This document shows positions 50,582 to 59,231 of a stretch of DNA of 64,000 nt, piece by piece. Positions within the stretch are counted from its first letter, which is position 1, and each line of letters opens with the position of its first letter. Under the pieces are notes generated by a model. The model was not told where the DNA came from and made no database searches. It saw only the letters and a list, made by a program, of their open reading frames with translations. The DNA comes from an uncultured Collinsella sp. (GTDB lineage: Bacteria > Actinomycetota > Coriobacteriia > Coriobacteriales > Coriobacteriaceae): the NCBI GenBank assembly GCA_900757495.1, contig CAAENX010000014.1:1-64000 (forward strand), read 5' to 3'. The position numbers and the translations under genes were made by a program.

Positions 50582-51028
50582 TTACTCGGCGAGCTGCTTT
50601 AGAACATCGCAGGCGATCTCGATGGCATCGTCGATGCAGCCGGGGCAGCTGCGGAGCGGACCCTTATCCGATCCGATGCCCTTGAGCGTGCCGCAGACGG
50701 TCGTCGTGTTCTTCTCGCCAAAACGCTTGGCGATTTCGCGCGACAGCTTGTAGGTCTGGCCCTTGGTCTTGGGGCTATCCATGCCGTCGCTCATCACAAA
50801 ACCCATAATGGCCACAGCGCCCGAGATAGCGCCGCAGGTTTCGGTCATGCCGCCCATGCCGGCGCCAAAGCCCTCGGTGAGGGTAAACGCGGTCTCGGGG
50901 TCGAGTCCGACAGCAGGCGCAAGTGTGCAAGCAACGGCCTGTGCGCAGTTAAAGCCGCGGGCGTGGTATTCGGCAGCTTGAGCCTGGCAGGCGGTGATGT
51001 CGAGCTGGGTGGTGTCGATTTGCTTCAT
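50582..51028 (-). CDS. C_GCAxxG_C_C family protein
   Basis: A 148-residue cysteine-rich protein of the C_GCAxxG_C_C (DVU1555-type) family, seen as FNCAQAVAC, ETCGAISGAVAIMGF and SCPGCIDDA. Four to five conserved cysteines are thought to bind a metal or redox centre; the function is unknown, but members are common in anaerobes and often sit near redox genes. ATG 51028 follows AAGGAGAC. It diverges from the metY-like gene across a shared control region with a palindrome. Confidence 0.87.
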   Translation of the reverse strand: MKQIDTTQLDITACQAQAAEYHARGFNCAQAVACTLAPAVGLDPETAFTLTEGFGAGMGGMTETCGAISGAVAIMGFVMSDGMDSPKTKGQTYKLSREIAKRFGEKNTTTVCGTLKGIGSDKGPLRSCPGCIDDAIEIACDVLKQLAE

Positions 51029-51143
51029 CGTTGTCTCCTTGGTCACGGTGTACCCGCCTATGGTACCCTTGCCGGCGCATTCGCTTATCGAGACCGCAGT
51101 GCATATCTCATTGTTTTTCGCCATCGAACACTTTCTTAAGATT

Positions 51144-51174
51144 TGGGACAAATAAACCTGATTAATTTGTCCCA
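51144..51174. promoter_or_regulatory. Inverted repeat in the divergent C_GCAxxG_C_C/metY control region
   Basis: TGGGACAAAT (51144-51153) and ATTTGTCCCA (51165-51174) are perfect 10-bp arms separated by 11 bp, giving centres 21 bp apart, two helical turns. This is a typical operator geometry for a dimeric regulator and lies between the divergent starts at 51028 and 51262. The regulator is unknown. Confidence 0.6.
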
Positions 51175-51261
51175 TAACCTACCTTGGGGATGGGTTGAGA
51201 GGGGTGCAGGGTAGCGGTATCGTGAACCGAATAAAACGTAACCCAGGCAAGGGAGCTAGAT

Positions 51262-52545
51262 ATGAGCGAGCAGACCATCGGTACTACATGTGTTCAGGGC
51301 GGCTATCACCCGGGAGATGCCGAGCCGCGCCAGGTGCCCATCTACCAGTCCACCACGTGGAAGTACGACACGTCGGAGCATATGGGCAAGCTGTTTGACC
51401 TAGAGGAGTCGGGCTACTTCTACAGCCGTCTGCAGAACCCCACGTGCGATCTGGTTGCCGCCAAGATCTGCGAGATGGAGGGCGGTACCGCTGCGATGCT
51501 CACGAGCTCGGGCATGGCTGCGAACTTCCTTGCGATCTTTAACGTTGCCGGCGCCGGCGATCGCGTGGTCGCGAGCTCTGCCATCTACGGCGGTACCTAC
51601 AACCTGCTCGCCCATACCATGGAGCGCATGGGTCTGACCTGCACGTTCGTTGCCCCCGACTGCACCGATGAAGAGCTCGAGGCGGCATTTGAACCCAATA
51701 CCAAGCTCGTCTTTGGCGAGACGATTGCCAACCCCGCCCTTGCCGTGCTCGATATTGAGCGCTTTGCCAAGGCCGCGCATGACCACGGCGTGCCGCTGAT
51801 GGTCGACAACACCTTCCCGACGCCCGTGATGTGCCGTCCCTTTGAGTGGGGCGCCGACATCGTTACGCACTCCACCACCAAGTACATGGATGGACATGCT
51901 GCCTACCTGGGCGGCGTGATCGTCGACCACGGTCAGTTTGACTGGATGGCCCATGCGGACAAGTTCCCGGGTCTCACCACGCCCGACGAGAGCTACCACG
52001 GTGTGACGTATGCCGAGAAGTTCGGTCGCGAGGGCGCCTTCATTACCAAGGCTACCGCGCAGCTCATGCGCGATCTTGGTCCCATGCAGAACCCGCAGGC
52101 GGCGTTCTTCTTGAACAGCTCGCTCGAGAGCCTGCATGTGCGCATGCCGCGTCATTGCGAGAACGGCCTGGCCGTTGCCAAGTTCCTGCAGAGCCATCCT
52201 AAGGTGCGATTCGTGAGCTATCCGGGCCTGGAGGGCGACAAATACTATGACCTGGCTCAGAAGTACATGCCCAACGGTACCTGCGGCGTTGTGAGCTTTG
52301 GCTTTAACGGTGGTCGCGCGGCAGCCGAGACCTTTATGAAGAGCCTCAAGCTCGCCCAGATCGCCACGCACGTGGCCGACGCCCGCACTTGCTGCCTGCA
52401 TCCCGCTAACGCCACGCACCGCCAGATGAACGATGAGGAGCTCATCGCCTGCGGTATCTCCGCCGACATGGTGCGCCTGTCGTGCGGCCTCGAGGACACG
52501 GCCGATCTGATTGCCGACCTTGAGCAGGCGCTCGAGCAGTGCTAG
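51262..52545 (+). CDS. metY: O-acetylhomoserine sulfhydrylase/aminocarboxypropyltransferase-type PLP enzyme
   Basis: A 427-residue Cys/Met-metabolism PLP enzyme. The PLP lysine is K207 in HSTTKYMDGH, with SSGMAANFLAIF and DNTFPTPV as cofactor-contacting regions. Length and the TLGPALSP-like C-terminal variation fit O-acetylhomoserine sulfhydrylase or methionine gamma-lyase; these cannot be separated from sequence by eye. It likely joins sulfide or methanethiol to O-acetylhomoserine or breaks down methionine. ATG 51262 follows AAGGGAGC. No SAM riboswitch was recognised upstream. Confidence 0.85.
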   Translation: MSEQTIGTTCVQGGYHPGDAEPRQVPIYQSTTWKYDTSEHMGKLFDLEESGYFYSRLQNPTCDLVAAKICEMEGGTAAMLTSSGMAANFLAIFNVAGAGDRVVASSAIYGGTYNLLAHTMERMGLTCTFVAPDCTDEELEAAFEPNTKLVFGETIANPALAVLDIERFAKAAHDHGVPLMVDNTFPTPVMCRPFEWGADIVTHSTTKYMDGHAAYLGGVIVDHGQFDWMAHADKFPGLTTPDESYHGVTYAEKFGREGAFITKATAQLMRDLGPMQNPQAAFFLNSSLESLHVRMPRHCENGLAVAKFLQSHPKVRFVSYPGLEGDKYYDLAQKYMPNGTCGVVSFGFNGGRAAAETFMKSLKLAQIATHVADARTCCLHPANATHRQMNDEELIACGISADMVRLSCGLEDTADLIADLEQALEQC

Positions 52546-52614
52546 GCTAGCGTGCGTGCTAGGCGTGGGACGGCTTTTCGGCTGACGACGTCCTCATAGT
52601 TCCGATTCCGTAGG

Positions 52615-52661
52615 CGGGACCCCGATCGTGTCCGTTTGTAGGCGATTGGGGTCCCGTTTTT
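52615..52661 (+). terminator. Terminator after the metY-like gene
   Basis: CGGGACCCC plus GATCG (52615-52628) pairs with CGATT plus GGGGTCCCG (52643-52656), a 14-bp stem, followed by five T residues. Confidence 0.88.
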
Positions 52662-52686
52662 GCGTTGCACGATAGAAAGGATATAC

Positions 52687-53991
52687 ATGGAGAAAACTGC
52701 CGAGCAGCTGCGCCGCGAACACATTGCCCTAGAGGGCGACACCCACGGTAAGAATAAATGGGCGATTCTGTTCACCGTGCTCGTCATGACCTTTATGGCG
52801 TGTCTGGATGCGAGCATCGTGACGGTGGCGCTCCCAGTGATGCAAAAGGAGCTGGGGGTGGGTCTCGACCGCATTCAGCTCGTGAGCTCGGTGTATCTGC
52901 TCGCGACGTGCGTCGCCATGCTGCCGTTTGGCCGCTTGGGCGATGTGCGCGGCAAGGTGAATGTGTTCCAGCTTGGTGTAATCGTCTTTACGGGTGGCTC
53001 GTTGCTTTGCGGGCTTTCGGCTTCGCTCGAGGTGCTTATCTTGGCGCGTTTCGTGCAGGGCATTGGCTGTGCCGCCGCGATGGCCAACAATATGGGCATC
53101 ATCACCGAGTCGTTTCCGGCGCGTGAGCGCGGCCGTGCCATGGGCATTCTGGCGACCTTTGTGGCTCTTGGCATGATGTGCGGCCCCGTGCTCGGCGGCG
53201 TGCTGGTGGCGAGCTTTCCCTGGGAGAGCATCTTCCTTATCAATCTGCCCATTGGCGTAATCTCGTTTATCGTGGGACTCTATACGCTGCCGCATGTGAA
53301 GCCGGAGGCTGGCGAACGCCCTATGCCGTTGACAGAGGCGGCGCGTCGCTGCTTTGCGAGCTCGGCTTTCACGATTAACCTGGCTTGCATGCTTATCGTG
53401 TTCGTGGGTATCGGTGCCTCCGAGTTTGTGCTGCCGTTCTACTTTCAGGATGCCCACGGCTTTAGCTCCGATATCTCCGGCCTGTTGTTTTTGGCGATGC
53501 CGGTCGTGAATGCCTTTGTGGGCCCGCTTTCGGGCTCGGTGTCCGACCGTGTTGGTTGTGAAGCGCCCACGGCCGTTGGCCTGGGCGTGTACGTGTGCGG
53601 TCTCTTTGCGGTGAGCACGCTTGACGAGCACTCTTCCATCTTGATGATCGTGTGCTGCGTCGCGTTTATGTCGTGCGGCACGTCGATCTTCCAGAGTCCC
53701 AATAATTCGCTGTATATGGGTTCGGCTCCGCGTGAGGCGCTTGGCTTTGCGGGCAGCTTGAGCAGCTTGGCGCGCTATGCGGGCATAGCGCTGGGTATTA
53801 ATGCGGCGTCGCGCATCCTGTATGGACAGACGAGCGCGGCGATGGGCAAGACGGTCACGAGCTATGTGGCGGGTCGTCCGGACGTGTTCCTCTTTGGCTT
53901 CCGTTTGGTATTCTACGTGCTGATGGCCGTTGCTACCGTGGGCTTTGCGCTCACATTGGTACGTTTGGTGAGGACGCGCACCCGGCATTAG
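52687..53991 (+). CDS. MFS exporter, DHA2/EmrB-QacA type
   Basis: A 434-residue major-facilitator protein with about twelve or more hydrophobic helices. The first helix carries FMACLDASIVTVALPVM, the hallmark of DHA2 drug:H+ antiporters, followed by the loop-2 motif LPFGRLGDVRGK. Family members export toxic compounds; some work as metabolite exporters. Substrate is unknown. The N-terminal tail (about 30 residues) is polar and charged. ATG 52687 follows GAAAGGATA. It is monocistronic, with a terminator before it. Confidence 0.88.
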   Translation: MEKTAEQLRREHIALEGDTHGKNKWAILFTVLVMTFMACLDASIVTVALPVMQKELGVGLDRIQLVSSVYLLATCVAMLPFGRLGDVRGKVNVFQLGVIVFTGGSLLCGLSASLEVLILARFVQGIGCAAAMANNMGIITESFPARERGRAMGILATFVALGMMCGPVLGGVLVASFPWESIFLINLPIGVISFIVGLYTLPHVKPEAGERPMPLTEAARRCFASSAFTINLACMLIVFVGIGASEFVLPFYFQDAHGFSSDISGLLFLAMPVVNAFVGPLSGSVSDRVGCEAPTAVGLGVYVCGLFAVSTLDEHSSILMIVCCVAFMSCGTSIFQSPNNSLYMGSAPREALGFAGSLSSLARYAGIALGINAASRILYGQTSAAMGKTVTSYVAGRPDVFLFGFRLVFYVLMAVATVGFALTLVRLVRTRTRH

Positions 53992-54151
53992 CGTGTTGGG
54001 AGGCTGTCTGCCACGAATCGGGCCTGTCTACTGGTCTTGCAGCTTTATGGTGCGATACGGCTTGTGGGGCGGTCGGGGGTCGGTCCGTGGTAGACTATCG
54101 AACAACGTTTATTAATCGCGCGGTATCGTTGCCGCGAGAAGGGGTTGCGCC

Positions 54152-54730
54152 ATGCAGGAGCTTGAGGATCGTATTCGCCATGACGGCATCGTAAAGGCCG
54201 GTAACGTCCTTAAGGTTGATGCCTTCCTCAACCACCAATGCGACGTTGAGCTGTTCGACCACATGGGCGCCGAGTGGGCCCGTCTGTTCGAGGGTGTCGA
54301 GATCAACAAGATCCTGACGATCGAGGCTTCGGGCATTGGCATGGCTTGCATTGCAGCCCAGCATTTTGGCGGCGTGCCGGTGGTCTTTGCCAAGAAGGCC
54401 CAGTCCATCAACCTTGACGGCGAGCAGTATGCCACGACCATCTACTCCTTTACCAAGCAGAAGGAGTACCCGGTCATCGTCGGCAAGCGCTTCCTGTCCG
54501 AGGGCGACAAGGTCCTGATCATCGACGACTTTTTGGCCAACGGCTGCGCGCTCGAGGGCCTTATCAAGATCTGCGAGGCTGCGGGTGCCGAGGTGTCCGG
54601 TATTGGCATTGCGGTGGAGAAGGGCTTCCAGGGCGGTGGCGATAAGCTCCGCGAGCGCGGCTTCCGCGTTGAGAGCCTAGCCCGCATCGCCGATATGGAC
54701 TGCGATACCGGCGAGATCACCTTCGCCTAA
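54152..54730 (+). CDS. xpt: Xanthine phosphoribosyltransferase
   Basis: Xpt salvages xanthine to XMP using PRPP. The 192-residue protein has the PRPP-binding loop VLIIDDFLANGCA and the N-terminal IEASGIGMACIAA segment typical of Xpt rather than of orotate enzymes. ATG 54152 follows AAGGGGTTGCG. No purine riboswitch was recognised in the 160 bp upstream, which holds the -10-like TAGACT. A hairpin terminator follows at 54759. Confidence 0.92.
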   Translation: MQELEDRIRHDGIVKAGNVLKVDAFLNHQCDVELFDHMGAEWARLFEGVEINKILTIEASGIGMACIAAQHFGGVPVVFAKKAQSINLDGEQYATTIYSFTKQKEYPVIVGKRFLSEGDKVLIIDDFLANGCALEGLIKICEAAGAEVSGIGIAVEKGFQGGGDKLRERGFRVESLARIADMDCDTGEITFA

Positions 54731-54758
54731 GCGCGCAACACAAGCGATTGGTATGCGA

Positions 54759-54793
54759 TGTGACAAAGGGACTTTCCCTTTGTCACATTTTTT
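54759..54793 (+). terminator. Terminator after xpt
   Basis: TGTGACAAAGGGA (54759-54771) pairs perfectly with TCCCTTTGTCACA (54775-54787) around a three-base loop, followed by six T residues. Confidence 0.92.
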
Positions 54794-54811
54794 ATGAGGG
54801 GAGGTGTTGAT

Positions 54812-55192
54812 ATGGATGAGAACAAGATGGGATGGCGCGAGTATGCGCGCTATGCCGAGATGTCGGTCGAGGAGTTGGCGCGCGATTGCGAGGTGCAGGT
54901 GTTTCGCGCGACAGGTCCGGGCGGACAGGGCGTGAACACGACGGACTCGGCGGTACGCATGAAACATATCCCTTCGGGGATTACCGTGACAGCGCGCGAG
55001 AGCCGCAGTCAGTTCCAAAACCGTAGCAGCTGCCTGCGTAAGCTGCGCGCTGAGCTTGAGCGTCGCGGGCGTCCACCGCGCCGACGCGTAAAGACCAAGG
55101 TGCCTCAGCGCTCACGCCAGCGCAGGCTCAATGATAAGCACTTCAACGCCATTAAAAAGGCTAACCGTCGCAAACCGGGCAGCGACGAATAG
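54812..55192 (+). CDS. Stand-alone GGQ-domain ribosome rescue-like protein
   Basis: A 126-residue protein holding only the catalytic RF-1 domain: ATGPGGQGVNTTDSAVRM contains the GGQ motif that triggers peptidyl-tRNA hydrolysis. It has no codon-recognition domain. The C-terminal 45 residues are very basic (RRRVKTK, RSRQRR, KKANRR), as in ArfB/YaeJ, where such a tail enters the empty mRNA channel of stalled ribosomes. A role in ribosome rescue is inferred. ATG 54812 follows GGGGAGGTG. Confidence 0.85.
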   Translation: MDENKMGWREYARYAEMSVEELARDCEVQVFRATGPGGQGVNTTDSAVRMKHIPSGITVTARESRSQFQNRSSCLRKLRAELERRGRPPRRRVKTKVPQRSRQRRLNDKHFNAIKKANRRKPGSDE

Positions 55193-55200
55193 CTTCCTCA

Positions 55201-55270
55201 TAAGTTGCGGTGAAATAGGGACTGTTTTGCGTTTTAGCTGCATAAACAGTCCCTATTTCACCGCAACTTA
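55201..55270. repeat. Intergenic palindromic element (copy 2)
   Basis: Perfect 27-bp arms at 55201-55227 and 55244-55270 with a 16-base loop; the left arm begins TAAGTTGCGGTGAAATAGGG. It lies between convergent genes and could end both transcripts. The arm is 23 of 26 bases identical to the arm at 34625-34650. Confidence 0.85.
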
Positions 55271-55276
55271 AGGTGG

Positions 55277-56239
55277 CTAGCGGGTGGGGTGCCAGACATC
55301 GAGGGCGCCGCCAAGGACGTCGACCTCGATGCGCGAGGCGACGATGGGCTCGCCGTCGGCCTGGATGGGGTAGTCGGGCTCCTCAAAGGTGAGCTCAACA
55401 TGGCGGCAGCGGCGCATGCGAACCGGCGGCAACTTGGTATGGTGGCCGTCCTTGGCCGAAAGGAACATGGGCAAGGCGACCGCGCGAGGGACAGGGCCGC
55501 ATGCGTAGCAGACGTCGAGCATGCCGTCGCAGGGGTCGGCATCGGGGCAGATGCGATAGCCCGAGCCATACGTGGGGCCCAGCTGAATCGCCATGATGAT
55601 CGCCCTCACGCGCTCGGCTGGTGCGCCATCAAAACTGATGGTCATGGGGTAGTTGCGGTAGCGCAGGCCAAACTGCTCAAGTCCCGATAGGGTGTAGAGT
55701 GGAGCGCCAGTGAGGCCCGTCTTTTTGCGCAGCTCGGTGGTGCCAAGGCCGATGGCGGCATCGATGCCGACCGAAAGCGTCTGGTCGTAGTACTCAACGA
55801 TCGCCTCGCCGTTGCCGCTCGCAGGGCTCCACGAGCGAATGCGCCCGATGTCCTGACGCTGCAGCTCGCAGGTGAGCAGCGCGCCAAAGTCCTTGCCGGA
55901 GAAATCGTCGATGCCGAGCGTCTGGGCAAAATCGTTGCCGGAGCCCACGGGCAGGACGGCAAGGGCGGGCCGGACCGCCTCTTCTTGCGCCATCAAGCCG
56001 TTGACGACCTCGTGGATCACGCCGTCGCCGCCGAGTGCGATAACCGTGCGGTATCCTTGGGCCCGTGTGGCAAGTTCCTTGGCGTGTCCCATGCGCTCGG
56101 TCAGCACCAGGTCAAACTGGGATGCGCGTGCAGTCATGTCCAAAAAGCGCTGCAGGCGCTCGGCAACTTCGCGTGCCGCACCCGACTGGGCGGCTGGGTT
56201 GGCGATGATGAGCGTGCGACCAAAATCAGTTGCGTGCAT
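55277..56239 (-). CDS. Diacylglycerol/sphingosine-kinase-family lipid kinase
   Basis: A 320-residue protein of the DAGK catalytic family (YegS/DgkB/BmrU type). The nucleotide-binding GGDG is at residues 70-73 after IIANPAAQSG, and LPVGSGNDFAQTLG follows. Such enzymes phosphorylate diacylglycerol or related lipids on the inner membrane face. The C-terminal beta-sandwich includes the QADGEPIV segment. ATG 56239 follows GGAG at eight bases; an earlier in-frame ATG is at 56263. Confidence 0.9.
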   Translation of the reverse strand: MHATDFGRTLIIANPAAQSGAAREVAERLQRFLDMTARASQFDLVLTERMGHAKELATRAQGYRTVIALGGDGVIHEVVNGLMAQEEAVRPALAVLPVGSGNDFAQTLGIDDFSGKDFGALLTCELQRQDIGRIRSWSPASGNGEAIVEYYDQTLSVGIDAAIGLGTTELRKKTGLTGAPLYTLSGLEQFGLRYRNYPMTISFDGAPAERVRAIIMAIQLGPTYGSGYRICPDADPCDGMLDVCYACGPVPRAVALPMFLSAKDGHHTKLPPVRMRRCRHVELTFEEPDYPIQADGEPIVASRIEVDVLGGALDVWHPTR

Positions 56240-56326
56240 GGCTCGACTCCCGGCGTGTGGCATGACGGTGCGGTCGCGCTCAGGTCGAATTGCCCCCGAT
56301 TGTGGCTGCACGGCGAATACTTACGT

Positions 56327-57748
56327 CTACTCTATCAGGTTGTTGTGGCGCTCGATAGCATCCGCCACCGTGCCGCCCTCGTCCACAATAAGCGAACGGC
56401 GCTTGGGTGAGATGATGCGCTGGGCGGGGTACACGCCGCGGTGTCCGCCGGCGAGATAGCTGATAAAGGCCACGATGATAAAGAACCCGGCGGCCGTGCC
56501 GTGGAACAGGTCGATGGCCATCATGCAGGTGGTGATGGGTACGTTGAGGCCGGCGCAGAACACGCCGAGCATGCCGAGAGCCGCCAGAAAACTGGGGTCG
56601 AGCCCGGTAAGGCAACCGATCCAGCCACCGAGTGCCGCACCGATGCCAAACAGGGGCGTGACCTCACCGCCTTGGAAGCCCGCGCCCAGAGTAAGCGCTG
56701 TGACGACCAACTTGATGGCTGCGTCCGCCAGGGTGGTGTTGCCTGCAAATCCGGCGCCGGAAAGCCACGTGGAAAGGCCAGCGTAGTCCCAGGCGTCGAG
56801 GAGGGCATAGGCGGCCAAAACCACGAGTGCGCCTATGAGTGCGCGAATAAGGTAATTGGTGATAAAGCGACCGTACAGGCTCTTGACGGTTCGAACCGAC
56901 CACGCAAAGAGGCGTGCCGTCAGACCGAAGATGATGGCGCTGATAACAACGATGACGACCGTTGTGGGCGTCATAGCGGGAACGCTGGCGATGACATTCA
57001 CTTCGTACTCGGTACCCAGGGCGAGTGATGTAAAGTAGCCGGTAAACGACGCGACCAGGCAATAGATGCCCGCGGTGTAGTCGATCTTGCCGATAAAGCA
57101 CATCTCCATGCCAAAGAAAGCTCCGGCAAGGGGCGAGCCGAATACGGCGCCAAAGGCCGACGAGATTCCGGCGAGCATGAGGTCGTGGTGGTCATGCTTT
57201 TTGAGGTGGGCGAGGCTCGAGATGTTGCTGGCGATGGTGCCGCCAATCTGCACCGCGGCTCCCTCGCGACCGGCCGATCCGCCCGTGAGGTGCGTGAGCG
57301 TGGAGCAGACGAAGGTGAGGACGGCCATGCGCATATGGATGAGGCGTGTGCCCAGAGCGGAGTCGATGACCAGGTTGTTTCCGCGTTTGGCGGCAAGACC
57401 GTGGTTTTTGTACACCCATGCGGTGGCAACGCCCACAACGGGAAGTAGTGCGTAAATCCATGCATGGTGCTCGCGATAGTCGGTCGCGATATTCAGCGAG
57501 GCCAAAAACGCCCAAGCGGCAACGCCCATGGCAAGCGAGACGATGACGACGAGTACGAGCAACTTGGCGCTCGCGAGTAGGTTGCGGGCGTTGCGGCGCG
57601 TGTCGGCGGCCAAGAGCTGCTCGGAACGGGTGAGCTGATGCCTGCCGGCCATGATGACGTCGTTCAGGGAGAAAAAACCGCCATCGTCGAGCGGCTGGGA
57701 ATGATCCTGCGCTTCGTTTGCGCTTTCGGGTTTGTCGTTATGAGCCAT
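56327..57748 (-). CDS. CLC-family channel/antiporter with fluoride-type motifs
   Basis: A 473-residue CLC membrane protein. Its signatures are GGSAGREGAAVQ (residues 156-167) and AGFQGGEVTPLFGIGA, which resemble CLC-F fluoride/proton antiporters more than chloride CLCs (GSGIP, GKEGP, GGIFAP). So fluoride export is a reasonable prediction by motif. The N-terminal 60 residues are a polar cytoplasmic segment. ATG 57748 follows AAGAGGAAC. No fluoride riboswitch was recognised upstream. The DAGK-family gene follows on the same strand after 87 bp. Confidence 0.85.
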   Translation of the reverse strand: MAHNDKPESANEAQDHSQPLDDGGFFSLNDVIMAGRHQLTRSEQLLAADTRRNARNLLASAKLLVLVVIVSLAMGVAAWAFLASLNIATDYREHHAWIYALLPVVGVATAWVYKNHGLAAKRGNNLVIDSALGTRLIHMRMAVLTFVCSTLTHLTGGSAGREGAAVQIGGTIASNISSLAHLKKHDHHDLMLAGISSAFGAVFGSPLAGAFFGMEMCFIGKIDYTAGIYCLVASFTGYFTSLALGTEYEVNVIASVPAMTPTTVVIVVISAIIFGLTARLFAWSVRTVKSLYGRFITNYLIRALIGALVVLAAYALLDAWDYAGLSTWLSGAGFAGNTTLADAAIKLVVTALTLGAGFQGGEVTPLFGIGAALGGWIGCLTGLDPSFLAALGMLGVFCAGLNVPITTCMMAIDLFHGTAAGFFIIVAFISYLAGGHRGVYPAQRIISPKRRSLIVDEGGTVADAIERHNNLIE

Positions 57749-57958
57749 ACGTTCCTCTTTTAGGTTGCAACTCAAGCATTATAAAACGCGGTAAACGTGA
57801 CGAGCCGGTGGGTTGGTTTCCATTCTGTTTCGCGGCTTGCGGCCGACAGGTGTATTTGCGGGTACAGGCCAAGTCGCGGTCGCGCGTCGGGGGATTATAC
57901 TGAGACAAGCATAAAGAATCGGCGTCCCTGTTGTGCGCCGTGGCATTAAGAGGTGCAT

Positions 57959-59221
57959 ATGGCAGAGAAACTCATTCCGCTGGAGGACGCGCAGTCGATT
58001 GTTCTGTCGCACGTTGCTCCGACCGATCTCGTCGAGATTCCCGTGTGGCAGGCCGCCGGTCTTCCCTTGGCCGAGGACGCGGTGGCCGATATCGACATCT
58101 CGCCGTTTGCCAACAGCGCTATGGACGGATATGCCGTGCGCTCTGCGGACTTGGCGCAGGCGTCTGGCGAGGCGCCGGTGACGCTCGACGTTATCGGACA
58201 CGAGGCCGCGGGCCATGTGTTTGAGGGCACAATCGGCACGGGCGAGACAGTCCGCATCATGACGGGCGCGCCGGTGCCCGAGGGTGCGGATGCCGTGGTG
58301 AAATACGAGATCGTTGAGGTGCTTGACGGTGACGGCAACGAGGGCTCGCACGTGAGCTTCTCGGCGCCGGCCAAGGTGGGGGAGAACGTTCGCTCTGCCG
58401 CCGAGGAGGCCCATGCCGGCGACATCGTGATGCACGCCGGCGAGGTTGTGGCCCCGGCCGGCGCGGGTCTGCTGGCAAGCGCCGGATACGCGAGCGTGAA
58501 GGTGCACGCTGCCCCGCGCGTGGGCATCATCTCGCTGGGCACGGAACTGGTCGCACCGAGTAACGTGCCGGCGCGCGGGCAGATTCGCGACTCCAACTCC
58601 TCGGCGTTAAGGGCCGAGGCGCTCGATGCCGGCGCCGAGCCCGTGTTCTACGGCATTGCGCCCGATGATGAGCAGGCGATTGCTGAGCTGGTACATCGTG
58701 CCGTGCAGGAGTGCGATTTTGTCATTACGAGCGGCGGCGCCTCGGCGGGCGACTACGACTACGTGACGGCGCTCGTCCGGCGCGAGGGCGAGGTGCTGTT
58801 TGACCGCATCTCGATGCGTCCGGGCAAGGCCATCACGTTTGGCTTGCTCGGGGGTAAGCCCTACCTGGGGCTTTCAGGCAATCCGGTCGCGGCGTATGTG
58901 GGCTTTGAGATGCTCGCCCGTCCGGCGATCCGCAAGATGCGCGGCTTTGCCGAGGGTGCGTGTCCCGTGCAGCAGGCGACGCTCACGCACGGCGTGAAAA
59001 AGCGACAGCCCCGCCGCTTCTTCGATCGCGCCACGGTTTTGCGCGACTCCGAGACCGGTGAGCTGTTGGTGACCGAGGCCAAGTCGCAGAATTCGGCGCT
59101 GCTCGGCACGATGCAGCGGGCCAACTGCCTGCTGCGTATTGACGAAGGACCGTGCGAGCTCAAGGCGGGCGACGTCGTGGATGTCGTGCGTGTCGACCTG
59201 CCTGAGGGCACGGTGCTATAG
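57959..59221 (+). CDS. moeA: Molybdopterin molybdenumtransferase MoeA
   Basis: MoeA inserts molybdate into adenylylated molybdopterin. The 420-residue protein has the N-terminal MoeA domains (ANSAMDGYAVRSADL, GTGETVRIMTGAPVPEGADAVV in part near residues 85-105), the MoCF domain with SGGASAGDYDYV and LGLSGNPVAAYVGFE, and a C-terminal beta domain. ATG 57959 follows AAGAGGTG. A TATACT (57895-57900) about 60 bp upstream could be its -10. It is ten bases from mogA, with which it must form an operon. Confidence 0.94.
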   Translation: MAEKLIPLEDAQSIVLSHVAPTDLVEIPVWQAAGLPLAEDAVADIDISPFANSAMDGYAVRSADLAQASGEAPVTLDVIGHEAAGHVFEGTIGTGETVRIMTGAPVPEGADAVVKYEIVEVLDGDGNEGSHVSFSAPAKVGENVRSAAEEAHAGDIVMHAGEVVAPAGAGLLASAGYASVKVHAAPRVGIISLGTELVAPSNVPARGQIRDSNSSALRAEALDAGAEPVFYGIAPDDEQAIAELVHRAVQECDFVITSGGASAGDYDYVTALVRREGEVLFDRISMRPGKAITFGLLGGKPYLGLSGNPVAAYVGFEMLARPAIRKMRGFAEGACPVQQATLTHGVKKRQPRRFFDRATVLRDSETGELLVTEAKSQNSALLGTMQRANCLLRIDEGPCELKAGDVVDVVRVDLPEGTVL

Positions 59222-59231
59222 GAGGAATACT

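Noticed and set aside
51029..51261. SAM or cobalamin riboswitch upstream of metY
   Set aside because: No conserved S-box, SAM-II or cobalamin core was recognised; only the inverted repeat stood out.
57749..57958. Fluoride or molybdenum-cofactor riboswitch between the CLC gene and moeA
   Set aside because: The conserved cores of the crcB and Moco motifs could not be matched on either strand.
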